64,000 nucleotides of DNA from Desertivirga brevis (GTDB taxonomy: Bacteria > Bacteroidota > Bacteroidia > Sphingobacteriales > Sphingobacteriaceae): positions 372,001 through 436,000 of the forward strand of contig NZ_JAFEWF010000005.1 of assembly GCF_017355835.1 (NCBI RefSeq). The letters run 5' to 3'. Each line of letters begins with the position of its first letter. Position 1 is the first letter of the stretch. Under the pieces are notes generated by a model. That model had not been told where the DNA came from and ran no database searches. It saw only the letters and a program-made list of their open reading frames with translations. Both the position numbers and the translations under genes were made by a program. Below, piece by piece: positions 9,301 to 16,939 of this stretch.

Positions 9301-11977
9301 CGACACTTACAATATCAACGAGATGGTTTTTGTCTGTAGTTAACATTCCGTTGTAACCTGTACCTTCAGGCAATTTAATGCCGACGTAGCTATTATAAAC
9401 GTTGTAGGGTAAGGTTACCTGGTTGATGCTGAAATTACCACCAGGTTCAAACACTTTAACAAGGAAGCTGGCATCTAACCTTCCCGGAGCCTGCTCTTCA
9501 ATATTTATGTCTGCATTTAGCAGTGCTACTCCGTTTTCATCAAGTTTTCCGTCAAATACAGACTGCGTCTGAGAGCTGAATGTTCGGATTGGATCATCAA
9601 AGATAAATCCTTCAAACGCGCTGAATTGGGTATGTGCTGCTGAAACAAATGCGTCTACTTTTGCACTTAGATTTCGGCCAGCACCGCCAAAGAGCCATTC
9701 CGCCTTCAATTGCCCGCTGACGTCTTCACCTTTAGTAAGGGAGTTCTTCTGATCAAAGGAAAGATTGATCTTAAGACGATTCGGCATGATCGTTTCAATT
9801 CTTAACCGTTTCTCAAAGAGCGCCCCTCCGGCTTTAACTTTTGCGGTCCAATTTCCGGTGGGAGAGGACGTTTCAGTTGCAGTTTTGAAGGTGTAAAAGC
9901 CGTTCACGGACTTATTTTGACTTTGTTTCTTATATAATTGTCCTTGAGGTGTATAGAGCTCCAGTTCGACAGGGTAGCCTGCAGGAAGTTTGTTCTCTTT
10001 ATCATCCAGAATAAATGTGAGATACAAAGAATCTCCAGGTCGCCAAACGCCGCGTTCACCATAAAGAAACCCTTTCAGACCTTTCTGTACTTGTTCTCCT
10101 CCTATATTAAAACGACTAAGGGGAAGGGAGCTGCCATCGTCAAGTTTCAGATAGGCGCGTTCTTCTCCCTTTTTTGCAACAAGCAAATAAGGCTTTCTTT
10201 TTAGCTGTATATCTACAAGACCGTCGTTCCCGGATGTAGCCTTGCCGATAATCTGGTGCTGATAATCCATCAACTCGAGCTCAACATCAGCCATTGGCTC
10301 AGCAGAAAGAATATTTGTGACAGCTATGGATATCTGGTTATTGCCACCCTGCTTGGCAATCAAGCCGATATTGGAAGCAAGGACATTTCTTGAAGCCCAA
10401 CGCTCTTTATTGTAATAAGATTTATTGCAGGGGTTGTTCCTTTCATCCCAGTTATATCCATAAGGATAATAATTATCGTACCTACTCCAGAATTCGTCAT
10501 CCTCATCAATTCCCTGTCCGCTGGCACTATACTCTTCGTCTTCGCCGTATTCTTCGTCCTCAGATTCTTCACCAGACGACTGCTCACTTCCGGCCTTGCA
10601 AGTATAAATGCTGTAATCGGGGCGATAACCTATCATAATGCGATATATGGCCCCTGGCTCTGTCCTTACCAGTTTGTCTATATCCAGCATAAATCTTGTT
10701 TTCTTATGAAGGTTGACACTTTTATCCTGGTCTAAACGAATAGTGGTTTGCTTAACAGGCCTGGCGACTTGCCTAAGCTGACTCTCGCCATTGAAATCAT
10801 TATTCTGGAGATATTGAGGAATATTGTTCCCGTAGATCTTAATAATGGTAACATCTACAGCGTTAAGGTTAACTGCTTCAAATGGCATCATTAGTTTTCC
10901 CGAATGAGGCAGGATAACACCTTTCCCCGGGATACTTACAGAAGGTTCAACATTCTGAAAGACAATGTTCCCTGAGAACGATCTCGGCAGCTTTCTTCCC
11001 TGGAAATTCTCAATACCTTCGTTAACAAAAACCGTATAATTCCCGTCGAGTTTTTCTACAGGGTATAACTTAACCTCACTGCCATTGATTGTATAAGCTG
11101 GCATGGACATATTGCTCAATCCCAATAAGCCTGTTAGTTCCTGACCAATGCGTATAGGATCTGAAAAGCGTACTGATATATATTGCTCCTTGTCCTGAAC
11201 AGTTTTTACATCCAGTACCTTAAAATCGTTGTAAGCTGGTACAGTTGCCGATTCTGTTCCTTTTCCCTCAACCTGAATCGCGGCTCCACTATAATTGATG
11301 CTTAATTCTTTCTCAGTTTTATAACGTTTTAGGTTGTTAATGGTGAAGGTGTGAAGCTTACTTTCCTGATTATGTTCCCAGGTAATATTAATATCCTTAT
11401 CGTAACTGACCTCGATGATCTTTTCAACAGCAGTGCTTTCTTCAACATCAGCGGTAGTGATTGTTCCCTTCAACTTCATCTTCTCTGAAGAGTTACTTGA
11501 GGAGGAGCGGAGCCCATCTATTTCAATAGCAAAATCAGGCTTGATGGTTTGAAAATCGAAATTGAACTCCCCAACTTTTTCCGAAACTTCCATAATGTTT
11601 GAAAGCTTGAATGAAGCAGAATACTCTTTATCCGGTTCTAAAGCTCCCTCTGGTCTGAACTCAATAGTCCGGGAGTCCTTCCAGTAAGCTTTGCCCTTTA
11701 TCTTCGGTGAGAAATGGAACAATTCTTCTTTTATCTCCTCATTCTGACCATGAAAGGTTTGAAGATCTGAAGCAAGATGAATGGTTATAGGACTTTGCCT
11801 TGAGATAATTCCGGTTGTGTAACTGTCCACAAAACCCGTGAATAATTCGTAATTACTTTCGCTAAGCTTTCTTGAATGTTTCTGGCGACTTAGGATAGCT
11901 ACCGCTGCCAGGATGAACAGGATTAGGATAAGAAAATTCTGCCTGTTTCTGAAAAATGAAGTATTTCCGGGAACCAT
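6362..11977 (-). CDS. Bacterial alpha-2-macroglobulin (MG1/YfhM-type)
   Basis: Very large (1871 residues) periplasmic, membrane-anchored alpha-2-macroglobulin, thought to trap proteases that breach the outer membrane and to work with PBP1C. The N-terminus has one membrane segment (about 13-28) without a lipobox Cys, so it is a transmembrane anchor rather than a lipoprotein. A long series of beta-sandwich MG domains follows. The thioester motif CAEQ is at 1417-1420 inside a PHGCAEQ context at the start of the alpha/alpha TED domain, so a covalent-trapping thioester can form. An acidic low-complexity stretch lies near residues 470-500. The pairing with pbpC supports the call. Confidence 0.93.
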   Translation of the reverse strand: MVPGNTSFFRNRQNFLILILFILAAVAILSRQKHSRKLSESNYELFTGFVDSYTTGIISRQSPITIHLASDLQTFHGQNEEIKEELFHFSPKIKGKAYWKDSRTIEFRPEGALEPDKEYSASFKLSNIMEVSEKVGEFNFDFQTIKPDFAIEIDGLRSSSSNSSEKMKLKGTITTADVEESTAVEKIIEVSYDKDINITWEHNQESKLHTFTINNLKRYKTEKELSINYSGAAIQVEGKGTESATVPAYNDFKVLDVKTVQDKEQYISVRFSDPIRIGQELTGLLGLSNMSMPAYTINGSEVKLYPVEKLDGNYTVFVNEGIENFQGRKLPRSFSGNIVFQNVEPSVSIPGKGVILPHSGKLMMPFEAVNLNAVDVTIIKIYGNNIPQYLQNNDFNGESQLRQVARPVKQTTIRLDQDKSVNLHKKTRFMLDIDKLVRTEPGAIYRIMIGYRPDYSIYTCKAGSEQSSGEESEDEEYGEDEEYSASGQGIDEDDEFWSRYDNYYPYGYNWDERNNPCNKSYYNKERWASRNVLASNIGLIAKQGGNNQISIAVTNILSAEPMADVELELMDYQHQIIGKATSGNDGLVDIQLKRKPYLLVAKKGEERAYLKLDDGSSLPLSRFNIGGEQVQKGLKGFLYGERGVWRPGDSLYLTFILDDKENKLPAGYPVELELYTPQGQLYKKQSQNKSVNGFYTFKTATETSSPTGNWTAKVKAGGALFEKRLRIETIMPNRLKINLSFDQKNSLTKGEDVSGQLKAEWLFGGAGRNLSAKVDAFVSAAHTQFSAFEGFIFDDPIRTFSSQTQSVFDGKLDENGVALLNADINIEEQAPGRLDASFLVKVFEPGGNFSINQVTLPYNVYNSYVGIKLPEGTGYNGMLTTDKNHLVDIVSVDTKGRLQSGVQEVEVELYKMKWAWWWDEDESSVSNFTQDEYNKLVSTSTVTLNNGRGSWNLRINQPDWGRFLVRVRDARTGHTTGKIVYIDWPNWTERMQNDNPTEASMLSFTSNKSKYKAGEQVKLTIPSGNAGRGLVSIENGSRVIRRFWFEAKKGQTQVRFKAEAEMTPNVFVNVTLLQPHSQTLNDLPIRMYGVIPIEVEDPNTILKPTIRMPEEIRPESNASVTVSEASGKPMTYTIAIVDEGLLDITNFPTPNPHASFYAREGLGVKTWDLFDYVIGAYGGELQRILSIGGDRQSGKGGKNPSANRFKPVVKFLGPFQSDGGSKTHSFKLPQYVGSVRVMVIAGNKGAYGFAEKAVKVKKPLMVLATLPRVLSPGEQFKLPISVFSMSNAVKQVSVEVQSKAFNFLTGNKRVISFQKQGDQLLYMDLGTKNVAGIAKIKVVARSGKETASYDVEIDVRNPNPVITRVIEKTLEPGSSISIPFAPFGTAGTNKATLEVSSIAPMNLDKRLSYLIQYPHGCAEQVTSEAFPQLHLSKLLKLSDKKKAQTEYNIKAAIGRLNGFQTSDGGIAYWPGSEEADEWCSNYAGHFLIEAEANGYILPSGFMNQWKKFQKNKAVSWTPSTLNFYGGDLVQAYRLYLLALSKSAELGAMNRLKEFKYLSVQAKWQLAAAYRLAGHTEVATQLIRGLTMSVKPYRQSFGTFGSDIRDQAMILETLVLMGRNKEAYSLARTIAFRLSQQEWYSTQSTAYALISLARYCGANAAGNKLQFAYSINNTKGVVNETSYVWSQPTVITSGNKASISNKGKGRLFIRIIQQGKPAIGQEQFAQNDDDVLSMRVNYFTMNGQLLDPATLTQGTDFMAQVNITNPGKLGRYDNLALTQLFPSGWEIINTRLLNTEESFKAANYDYKDIRDDRVNTYFSLQEGKEATFFVLLNASYIGRFYLPATYCEAMYNSSVSAVSPGRWVQVVNNQLK

Positions 11978-12052
11978 ATGTAAGGTTTATCCACGGAAAG
12001 TAATAATTATTTAAGCAATAAATTACAGCTACAAAAAATATTTTTACAAATC

Positions 12053-12457
12053 TTAGCCGATCATAACTCCTGGTTTATTTACAACCGGAATCCGTATTAA
12101 ATTTGATTCAACAATGCTTTCGGGGAGAAAGATAAATTTCTTGTCGTAGATGTGGCCATTGATATAAAAGCTAAGCCAATATTCATTAGTTAAACCAAAA
12201 ACCTGCTCGTCGATAGCCTCTATCTTCGCAAAATCCTGACCTCCTACAGTTCCGATGGAGTGCCGAAGTATGGAGGTTTTGACGTCCTCTCCATTTTTAA
12301 CCCCATACCCTTTAGAGCTTACCAGGACGGTTTCAATAGGTTCATTTTTAAGATTTACCAGATAGACATTCCACACTTTTGCTTCCGGGGTTTCTCGTTC
12401 AAGAACAACTGCGATCGCTACGTCTTCTACTATCTTTACAGGAATGTCTTTTTTCAT
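12053..12457 (-). CDS. Conserved hypothetical protein
   Basis: A 134-residue soluble protein, apparently all-beta, with no signal peptide and no motif I recognise. I start it at the ATG at 12457 (MKKDIPVKIV). The longer reading from 12481 begins inside one arm of the hairpin at 12471-12507 and adds only eight unlikely residues. It sits 62 bp downstream of topA on the same strand and may be cotranscribed. No function can be assigned from the sequence. Confidence 0.7.
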   Translation of the reverse strand: MKKDIPVKIVEDVAIAVVLERETPEAKVWNVYLVNLKNEPIETVLVSSKGYGVKNGEDVKTSILRHSIGTVGGQDFAKIEAIDEQVFGLTNEYWLSFYINGHIYDKKFIFLPESIVESNLIRIPVVNKPGVMIG

Positions 12458-12470
12458 TTTTATATCATTT

Positions 12471-12507
12471 GAGCCGGGCATTACCGCAAGACAACAGCTC
12501 CCGGCTC
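12471..12507 (-). terminator. Hairpin downstream of topA
   Basis: Arms GAGCCGGG (12471-12478) and CCCGGCTC (12500-12507) are perfect 8-bp complements with a 21-base loop, placed 12 bp after the topA stop. There is no clean U-tract on the minus strand, so it may be a processing or attenuation stem before the next gene rather than a full terminator. Confidence 0.5.
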
Positions 12508-12519
12508 TATATTTATCAA

Positions 12520-14871
12520 CTACTTCTTCTTAGCAGCAAACTTCTTACCACCTTTCTTAGGCTCTTTTTCTGCTGCTTCTGCTAAGGCCTTAACTTCTTC
12601 GAATGTCAGGTCCTTTGGTTCCTTGCCTTTAGGAATTTTGACATTCTGTTTTCCGAATTCAATATAGGGACCCCATCTGCCATTTAATATTTTTACCTCT
12701 GGATTTTCCTCAAATACTTTAATCAATTTTTCAGAATCCTTCTTACGTTTATCTTCTATGATTTCTATAGCTTGCTCTTCCGTTACGTCATGAGGATCAA
12801 GCCCTTTGGGTAACGAATAAAAAGCACTGTTATGGCGTATGTAGGGCCCAAAGCGACCAATTGCCACCGTCATATCTTTATCTTCGTAAGAACCAACCTT
12901 CTTTGGTAGCTTGAATAGTTCAAGAGCTTCTTCTAAGCTGATGGTTTCGATCATCTGACCTGACCTCAGGCTCGCAAACCTTGGTTTCTCTTCTCCCTCG
13001 TTCTCTGGAGTGTCTCCAATCTGAACAAAAGGACCGAACCGACCAATACGTACCGACACTCTTTTTCCGGATTCAGGATCAACACCAAGATCACGTTCTC
13101 CACGAGCCTTCTCCGCAGTTTGAATAGTTGTTTCTACCTCCTGGTGGAAAGGACTGTAAAAAGACTTAAGCATTTCAGTCCATTCTTTCAGGCCATGAGC
13201 AATCTCGTCGAATTGTTTCTCAACAGAGGCGGTGAAATGATAATCTACAATACCTTTAAAATATTGAACTAAAAAATCATTCACAACTGCACCAATATCT
13301 GTAGGAAAGAGCTTGCCTTTTTCAGCTCCTGTCGTTTCAGTTTTCACCTCTTTTTTCAATTCCCCACTCACTAGGGTAAGCTGGTTAAACTGTCTCTGTT
13401 TACCTTCCCGTTCTTCCTTTACTACGTAGCCGCGGTTTTGAACAGTAGAAATAGTTGGGGCGTATGTTGAAGGACGGCCGATGCCTAACTCTTCTAGTTT
13501 TTTCACAAGACTAGCTTCAGTATACCTTGCAGGGGGACGGGAAAAGCGCTCAGTAGCTTTAATTTCCTGTGCAGTTAAAGTTTGTCCTTGTGCAAGAGGT
13601 GGAAGGATAGCATTAGCATTATCCTCATCGACACTAGCTTCAGTTTCCTCATCTGTTGATTCCATATAGACCTTAAGGAACCCATCGAATTTCATCACCT
13701 CACCGTTTGCGACAAAATTCTCGGTACGACCTGTGATCGTAATCTTCGCCGTTGTTTTTTCAAATTGCGCTTCGCTCATCTGAGAGGCAATAGCGCGTTT
13801 CCAGATAAGGTCGTAAAGACGTTTTTCTGAAGCGTCCCCCTCGATGGTATGCTGCTCGAAATAGGTTGGACGAATGGCCTCGTGAGCTTCTTGCGCTCCG
13901 GCAGCCTTAGTCTTGAATTTTCTTAATTGATGATACTTACTGCCGTAAGCCGAATTAATTTCGGCAGAAGCAGCGTTTAGCGCCGTATCAGATAAATTCA
14001 CTGAATCTGTACGCATATAAGTGATATGCCCGTGTTCATAAAGCTTCTGAGCAATAGACATCGTCCTCGATACCGAATAACCTAACTTTCTGCTTGCCTC
14101 CTGCTGTAAAGTTGATGTTGTGAAAGGAGGGGCTGGACTTCTCTTTGTCGGTCTTGTTTCGAGACTGGCTATTTGATAAACTGCTTTTTTGCAGTCCTCA
14201 AGGAATTTGGTAGCAGCTGCTTCTTCCTCAAAACGTTCAGGTAATTCGGCTCTGAAAAGCTCCTTTTGTTTACCTGTTGAAAATATAGCGGTAACCTTAT
14301 AGGCTGCGGTTGCTTTAAACTTATTGATTTCCCTTTCTCTTTCTACGATAAGTCTGACTGCAACTGACTGAACTCTTCCAGCTGACAACGAAGGCTTTAC
14401 CTTCCTCCAAAGAACAGGAGAAAGCTCAAAACCGACCAATCTGTCTAATACACGCCTTGCCTGCTGAGCATTAACAAGATTGTAATTTATTTGACGCGGG
14501 TTCTCGATAGCTTTTAAAATAGCCGGTTTGGTTATCTCATGGAAAACAATGCGCTTTGTCTTGTCTTCTTTCAAGCCAAGTGTTTCGAACAAATGCCATG
14601 AAATAGCTTCTCCCTCACGGTCCTCATCGGATGCTAGCCAAACAGTCTCTGCTTCCTTTGCCAGTTTCTTAAGTTCACTTACTAGCGATTTCTTATCAGC
14701 CGGCACCTCATACTTCTGATTAAAGTTATTGTTCACGTCTATTGCGTCGTCTGTTTTAACCAGATCTCGTATATGGCCATAACTTGACTTTACCAGGAAG
14801 TCTTTTCCAAGATATCCCTCTATTGTCTTTGCCTTAGCGGGAGACTCAACTATTAGTAAATTTTTAGCCAT
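12520..14871 (-). CDS. topA: DNA topoisomerase I (type IA)
   Basis: Relaxes negative supercoils through a transient 5'-phosphotyrosine link. The 783-residue protein has an N-terminal Toprim domain (LLIVESPAKAKTIEGYLG at 5-22, then DEDREGE at 82-88). The catalytic core has the active-site Tyr in GHITYMRTDS (Y285). The C-terminus carries three Topo_C-type repeats (RFGPFVQIG, RFGPYIRH, RWGPYIEFG) without zinc-binding Cys, and ends in a Lys-rich tail. This zinc-less repeat form is usual in Bacteroidota. The ATG start is preceded by about 107 bp of gene-free DNA. Confidence 0.97.
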   Translation of the reverse strand: MAKNLLIVESPAKAKTIEGYLGKDFLVKSSYGHIRDLVKTDDAIDVNNNFNQKYEVPADKKSLVSELKKLAKEAETVWLASDEDREGEAISWHLFETLGLKEDKTKRIVFHEITKPAILKAIENPRQINYNLVNAQQARRVLDRLVGFELSPVLWRKVKPSLSAGRVQSVAVRLIVEREREINKFKATAAYKVTAIFSTGKQKELFRAELPERFEEEAAATKFLEDCKKAVYQIASLETRPTKRSPAPPFTTSTLQQEASRKLGYSVSRTMSIAQKLYEHGHITYMRTDSVNLSDTALNAASAEINSAYGSKYHQLRKFKTKAAGAQEAHEAIRPTYFEQHTIEGDASEKRLYDLIWKRAIASQMSEAQFEKTTAKITITGRTENFVANGEVMKFDGFLKVYMESTDEETEASVDEDNANAILPPLAQGQTLTAQEIKATERFSRPPARYTEASLVKKLEELGIGRPSTYAPTISTVQNRGYVVKEEREGKQRQFNQLTLVSGELKKEVKTETTGAEKGKLFPTDIGAVVNDFLVQYFKGIVDYHFTASVEKQFDEIAHGLKEWTEMLKSFYSPFHQEVETTIQTAEKARGERDLGVDPESGKRVSVRIGRFGPFVQIGDTPENEGEEKPRFASLRSGQMIETISLEEALELFKLPKKVGSYEDKDMTVAIGRFGPYIRHNSAFYSLPKGLDPHDVTEEQAIEIIEDKRKKDSEKLIKVFEENPEVKILNGRWGPYIEFGKQNVKIPKGKEPKDLTFEEVKALAEAAEKEPKKGGKKFAAKKK

Positions 14872-14978
14872 TAAGAACCCTCATTTTTTTGCAAATAAAG
14901 TCATTAATAGAACTAATGCAAAATTGAATTGCTTTAAAAAAGTTCAGATAGCGGAAAATGGGAGAGTGAACAGCTTGA

Positions 14979-15665
14979 TTATTTGAAAGATAAGATTTGC
15001 ATAGTATAAATATAGCCGTGAGTGGTTTTCTGTGTATAAAAGTCTTTTTCTATGCTTTTTACCTGTTTTTTAACTAGTCCAACATGCTTTGCATAATGCT
15101 CTTCTGCAAAGTGTTCATTCAGTAAGTTACTCTCATCTACTTGAACAACTACTGCCACAGAGTCAAAGGCCAAGGAATTAATAGTGTCTTTTTTATCAAC
15201 AGATTTATAGAAATAATCCTGCTTCTCAAGATTATTATATGTATTTCCATTCCATATAGAGCTCTTGAACGGAGGAAACACCATTCTCACAAACCTTTGG
15301 TTATCAACAAATTCTTCAGCTCGAAGTTCTGTAATATTTCGTGATATTACCTTTTGGAAAGTCCAACCCGACGCCGGGTTTTCCCTTTTATACCGTTCAA
15401 TATAAACTGTATGAGTCCGTATTCCTGACTCAATTTCCGTTATAAGGGTATCTTTAATCTGAAATGAAAACTTCATCTCTGAATTATCAAACTTATTAAA
15501 GGCGACTGAATCAACTTGGTAGGTAATGCTACGTCCAGGCGAGAGGGGAAAGTACTCCTTTTTCAGATCGGGAAGGTCGGCATTTTCGGTTTTAGAACAG
15601 CCTATCAGGAACATAGCAAAGCCAAAAAAAGTCAGCTTAAAAGTTATATCCATAATTCTGTTCAT
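14979..15665 (-). CDS. Putative lipoprotein, unknown function
   Basis: A 228-residue protein with a signal peptide ending in a lipobox (FLIGC, Cys at about 23), so probably a lipid-anchored envelope protein. The mature part is beta-rich and contains LKKEYFPLSPGRSITYQVDS, a pattern common in uncharacterised Bacteroidota lipoproteins. It starts 26 bp after mnmA on the same strand, consistent with one transcript. I do not recognise a functional domain. Confidence 0.75.
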   Translation of the reverse strand: MNRIMDITFKLTFFGFAMFLIGCSKTENADLPDLKKEYFPLSPGRSITYQVDSVAFNKFDNSEMKFSFQIKDTLITEIESGIRTHTVYIERYKRENPASGWTFQKVISRNITELRAEEFVDNQRFVRMVFPPFKSSIWNGNTYNNLEKQDYFYKSVDKKDTINSLAFDSVAVVVQVDESNLLNEHFAEEHYAKHVGLVKKQVKSIEKDFYTQKTTHGYIYTMQILSFK

Positions 15666-15691
15666 ACTACTAGATAATTAAAACCGCTTAA

Positions 15692-16780
15692 CTATAAAAG
15701 AAACCCACCACCAAGAAGGTCATTTCCCTCATAAAATACAGCTGATTGCCCTGGTGCTATACCAGCTACCTCGTGATGGAAATCTACCTTCATCACGTCG
15801 CCTTCCTGAACAATAGAGCTTAAAGTACCGGAATCTTTATAACGAATTTTTGTAACTGCTTCAATAGACTCAGCAATGCTTTCATATTTAATAAGATTCA
15901 CATCTCTTACTAAAGCTGTGGTTTGCTTAAGTTCATCCTGAGTTCCAAGCATCACCGTATTACTTTCAGGCAAGATCCTCGTAACGAACATTGGCTGTCC
16001 TAAGGCAATTCCAAGGCCTTTTCGCTGACCAATTGTATAGTACGGATATCCCTGATGCTCGCCGACTACAGAACCGTTAGATAGTATGAAATTTCCTTTT
16101 CCTATCTTCATATCAAGATCAGGAACCTGGTGACGGAGAAAGGAACGATAGTCATTGTCGGGAACAAAGCAGATCTCGTAGCTTTCACTTTTTTTAGCTA
16201 ATTCCTCCTGTCCCATATCCAATGCCATCTGCCGAATCTCAGCTTTAGTAAAGCTTCCTAATGGAAATTTGGTACGGGCAAGGTTTTTTTGGGAAACGCC
16301 CCATAATACATAAGATTGATCTTTATTTTCGTCTTTACCTTTTGAAATCACATAGCGACCGCTGTCTTGTAAACGGATATTTGCGTAGTGACCAGTAGCG
16401 ATAAATTCGCAATCAAGTTTATCTGCACGCTTTAAAAGGGCTTCCCACTTGATATAAGTATTACACAGCACGCAAGGGTTAGGCGTTCTGCCTGCCAGAT
16501 ACTCGTCAACGAAATTATCAATTACGAAATCACCGAATTCATTACGGATATCAAGGATATAATGAGGAAAGCCATAAGAGACAGCGAGGGATCTGGCGTC
16601 GTTTATGGAATCGAGACTACAACATCCAGTTTCTTTAGAAGAGCTCCCGGAAGATGCATAGTCCCATGTCTTCATGGTTAACCCGATAACCTCATACCCC
16701 TGCTCATGTAACATTACTGAGGCAACCGAGCTATCTACTCCGCCACTCATCGCAACTAAAATTCTTCCGTGCTTACTCAT
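15692..16780 (-). CDS. mnmA: tRNA-specific 2-thiouridylase MnmA
   Basis: Thiolates U34 of tRNA-Lys, -Glu and -Gln in the cytoplasm, using ATP and a relayed persulfide. The PP-loop ATP-binding motif SGGVDSS is at the N-terminus. Catalytic Cys residues lie in PNPCVLCN and, further on, in ESYEICFVPD. The MnmA C-terminal beta-barrel domain ends the protein. I choose the ATG at 16780 (362 residues). The longer reading to 16909 would translate through the terminator of the upstream gene and through the TATCTTTG promoter element at 16793-16800. The gene is followed closely by a lipoprotein gene. Confidence 0.96.
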   Translation of the reverse strand: MSKHGRILVAMSGGVDSSVASVMLHEQGYEVIGLTMKTWDYASSGSSSKETGCCSLDSINDARSLAVSYGFPHYILDIRNEFGDFVIDNFVDEYLAGRTPNPCVLCNTYIKWEALLKRADKLDCEFIATGHYANIRLQDSGRYVISKGKDENKDQSYVLWGVSQKNLARTKFPLGSFTKAEIRQMALDMGQEELAKKSESYEICFVPDNDYRSFLRHQVPDLDMKIGKGNFILSNGSVVGEHQGYPYYTIGQRKGLGIALGQPMFVTRILPESNTVMLGTQDELKQTTALVRDVNLIKYESIAESIEAVTKIRYKDSGTLSSIVQEGDVMKVDFHHEVAGIAPGQSAVFYEGNDLLGGGFLL

Positions 16781-16792
16781 AATATAAGTGTG

Positions 16793-16800
16793 CAAAGATA
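16793..16800 (-). promoter_or_regulatory. Bacteroidota -7 promoter element (TATCTTTG) for mnmA
   Basis: Exact match to the TAnnTTTG consensus on the minus strand, 12 bp upstream of the chosen ATG. It rules out the longer mnmA reading if used. No clear -33 TTG is visible. Confidence 0.65.
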
Positions 16801-16892
16801 AGTGTTTTAAAAATGTTGCGTGAAAAGAGGAAGTCAGGAACTTGTAAAATCGAAAATAGGATTTAGGTTTAGGGAAAAGTAAAGGAAAATCC

Positions 16893-16929
16893 GGAGAACT
16901 GCCCCTCATAGTGTAGAGGGCCAGTCTCC
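16893..16929 (-). terminator. Hairpin terminating the M49 peptidase gene
   Basis: An inverted repeat about 15 bp long with one bulge and one mismatch (GGAGA.CTG.CCCTC against GAGGG.CAG.TCTCC) and an 8-base loop. It starts 10 bp after the stop codon of the upstream minus-strand gene and is GC-rich compared with its surroundings. Confidence 0.55.
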
Positions 16930-16939
16930 TGATTAAAAA

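Noticed and set aside
16781..16909. N-terminal extension of MnmA
   Set aside because: It would translate through the TATCTTTG promoter element and the terminator of the neighbouring gene; family proteins start at the ATG at 16780.
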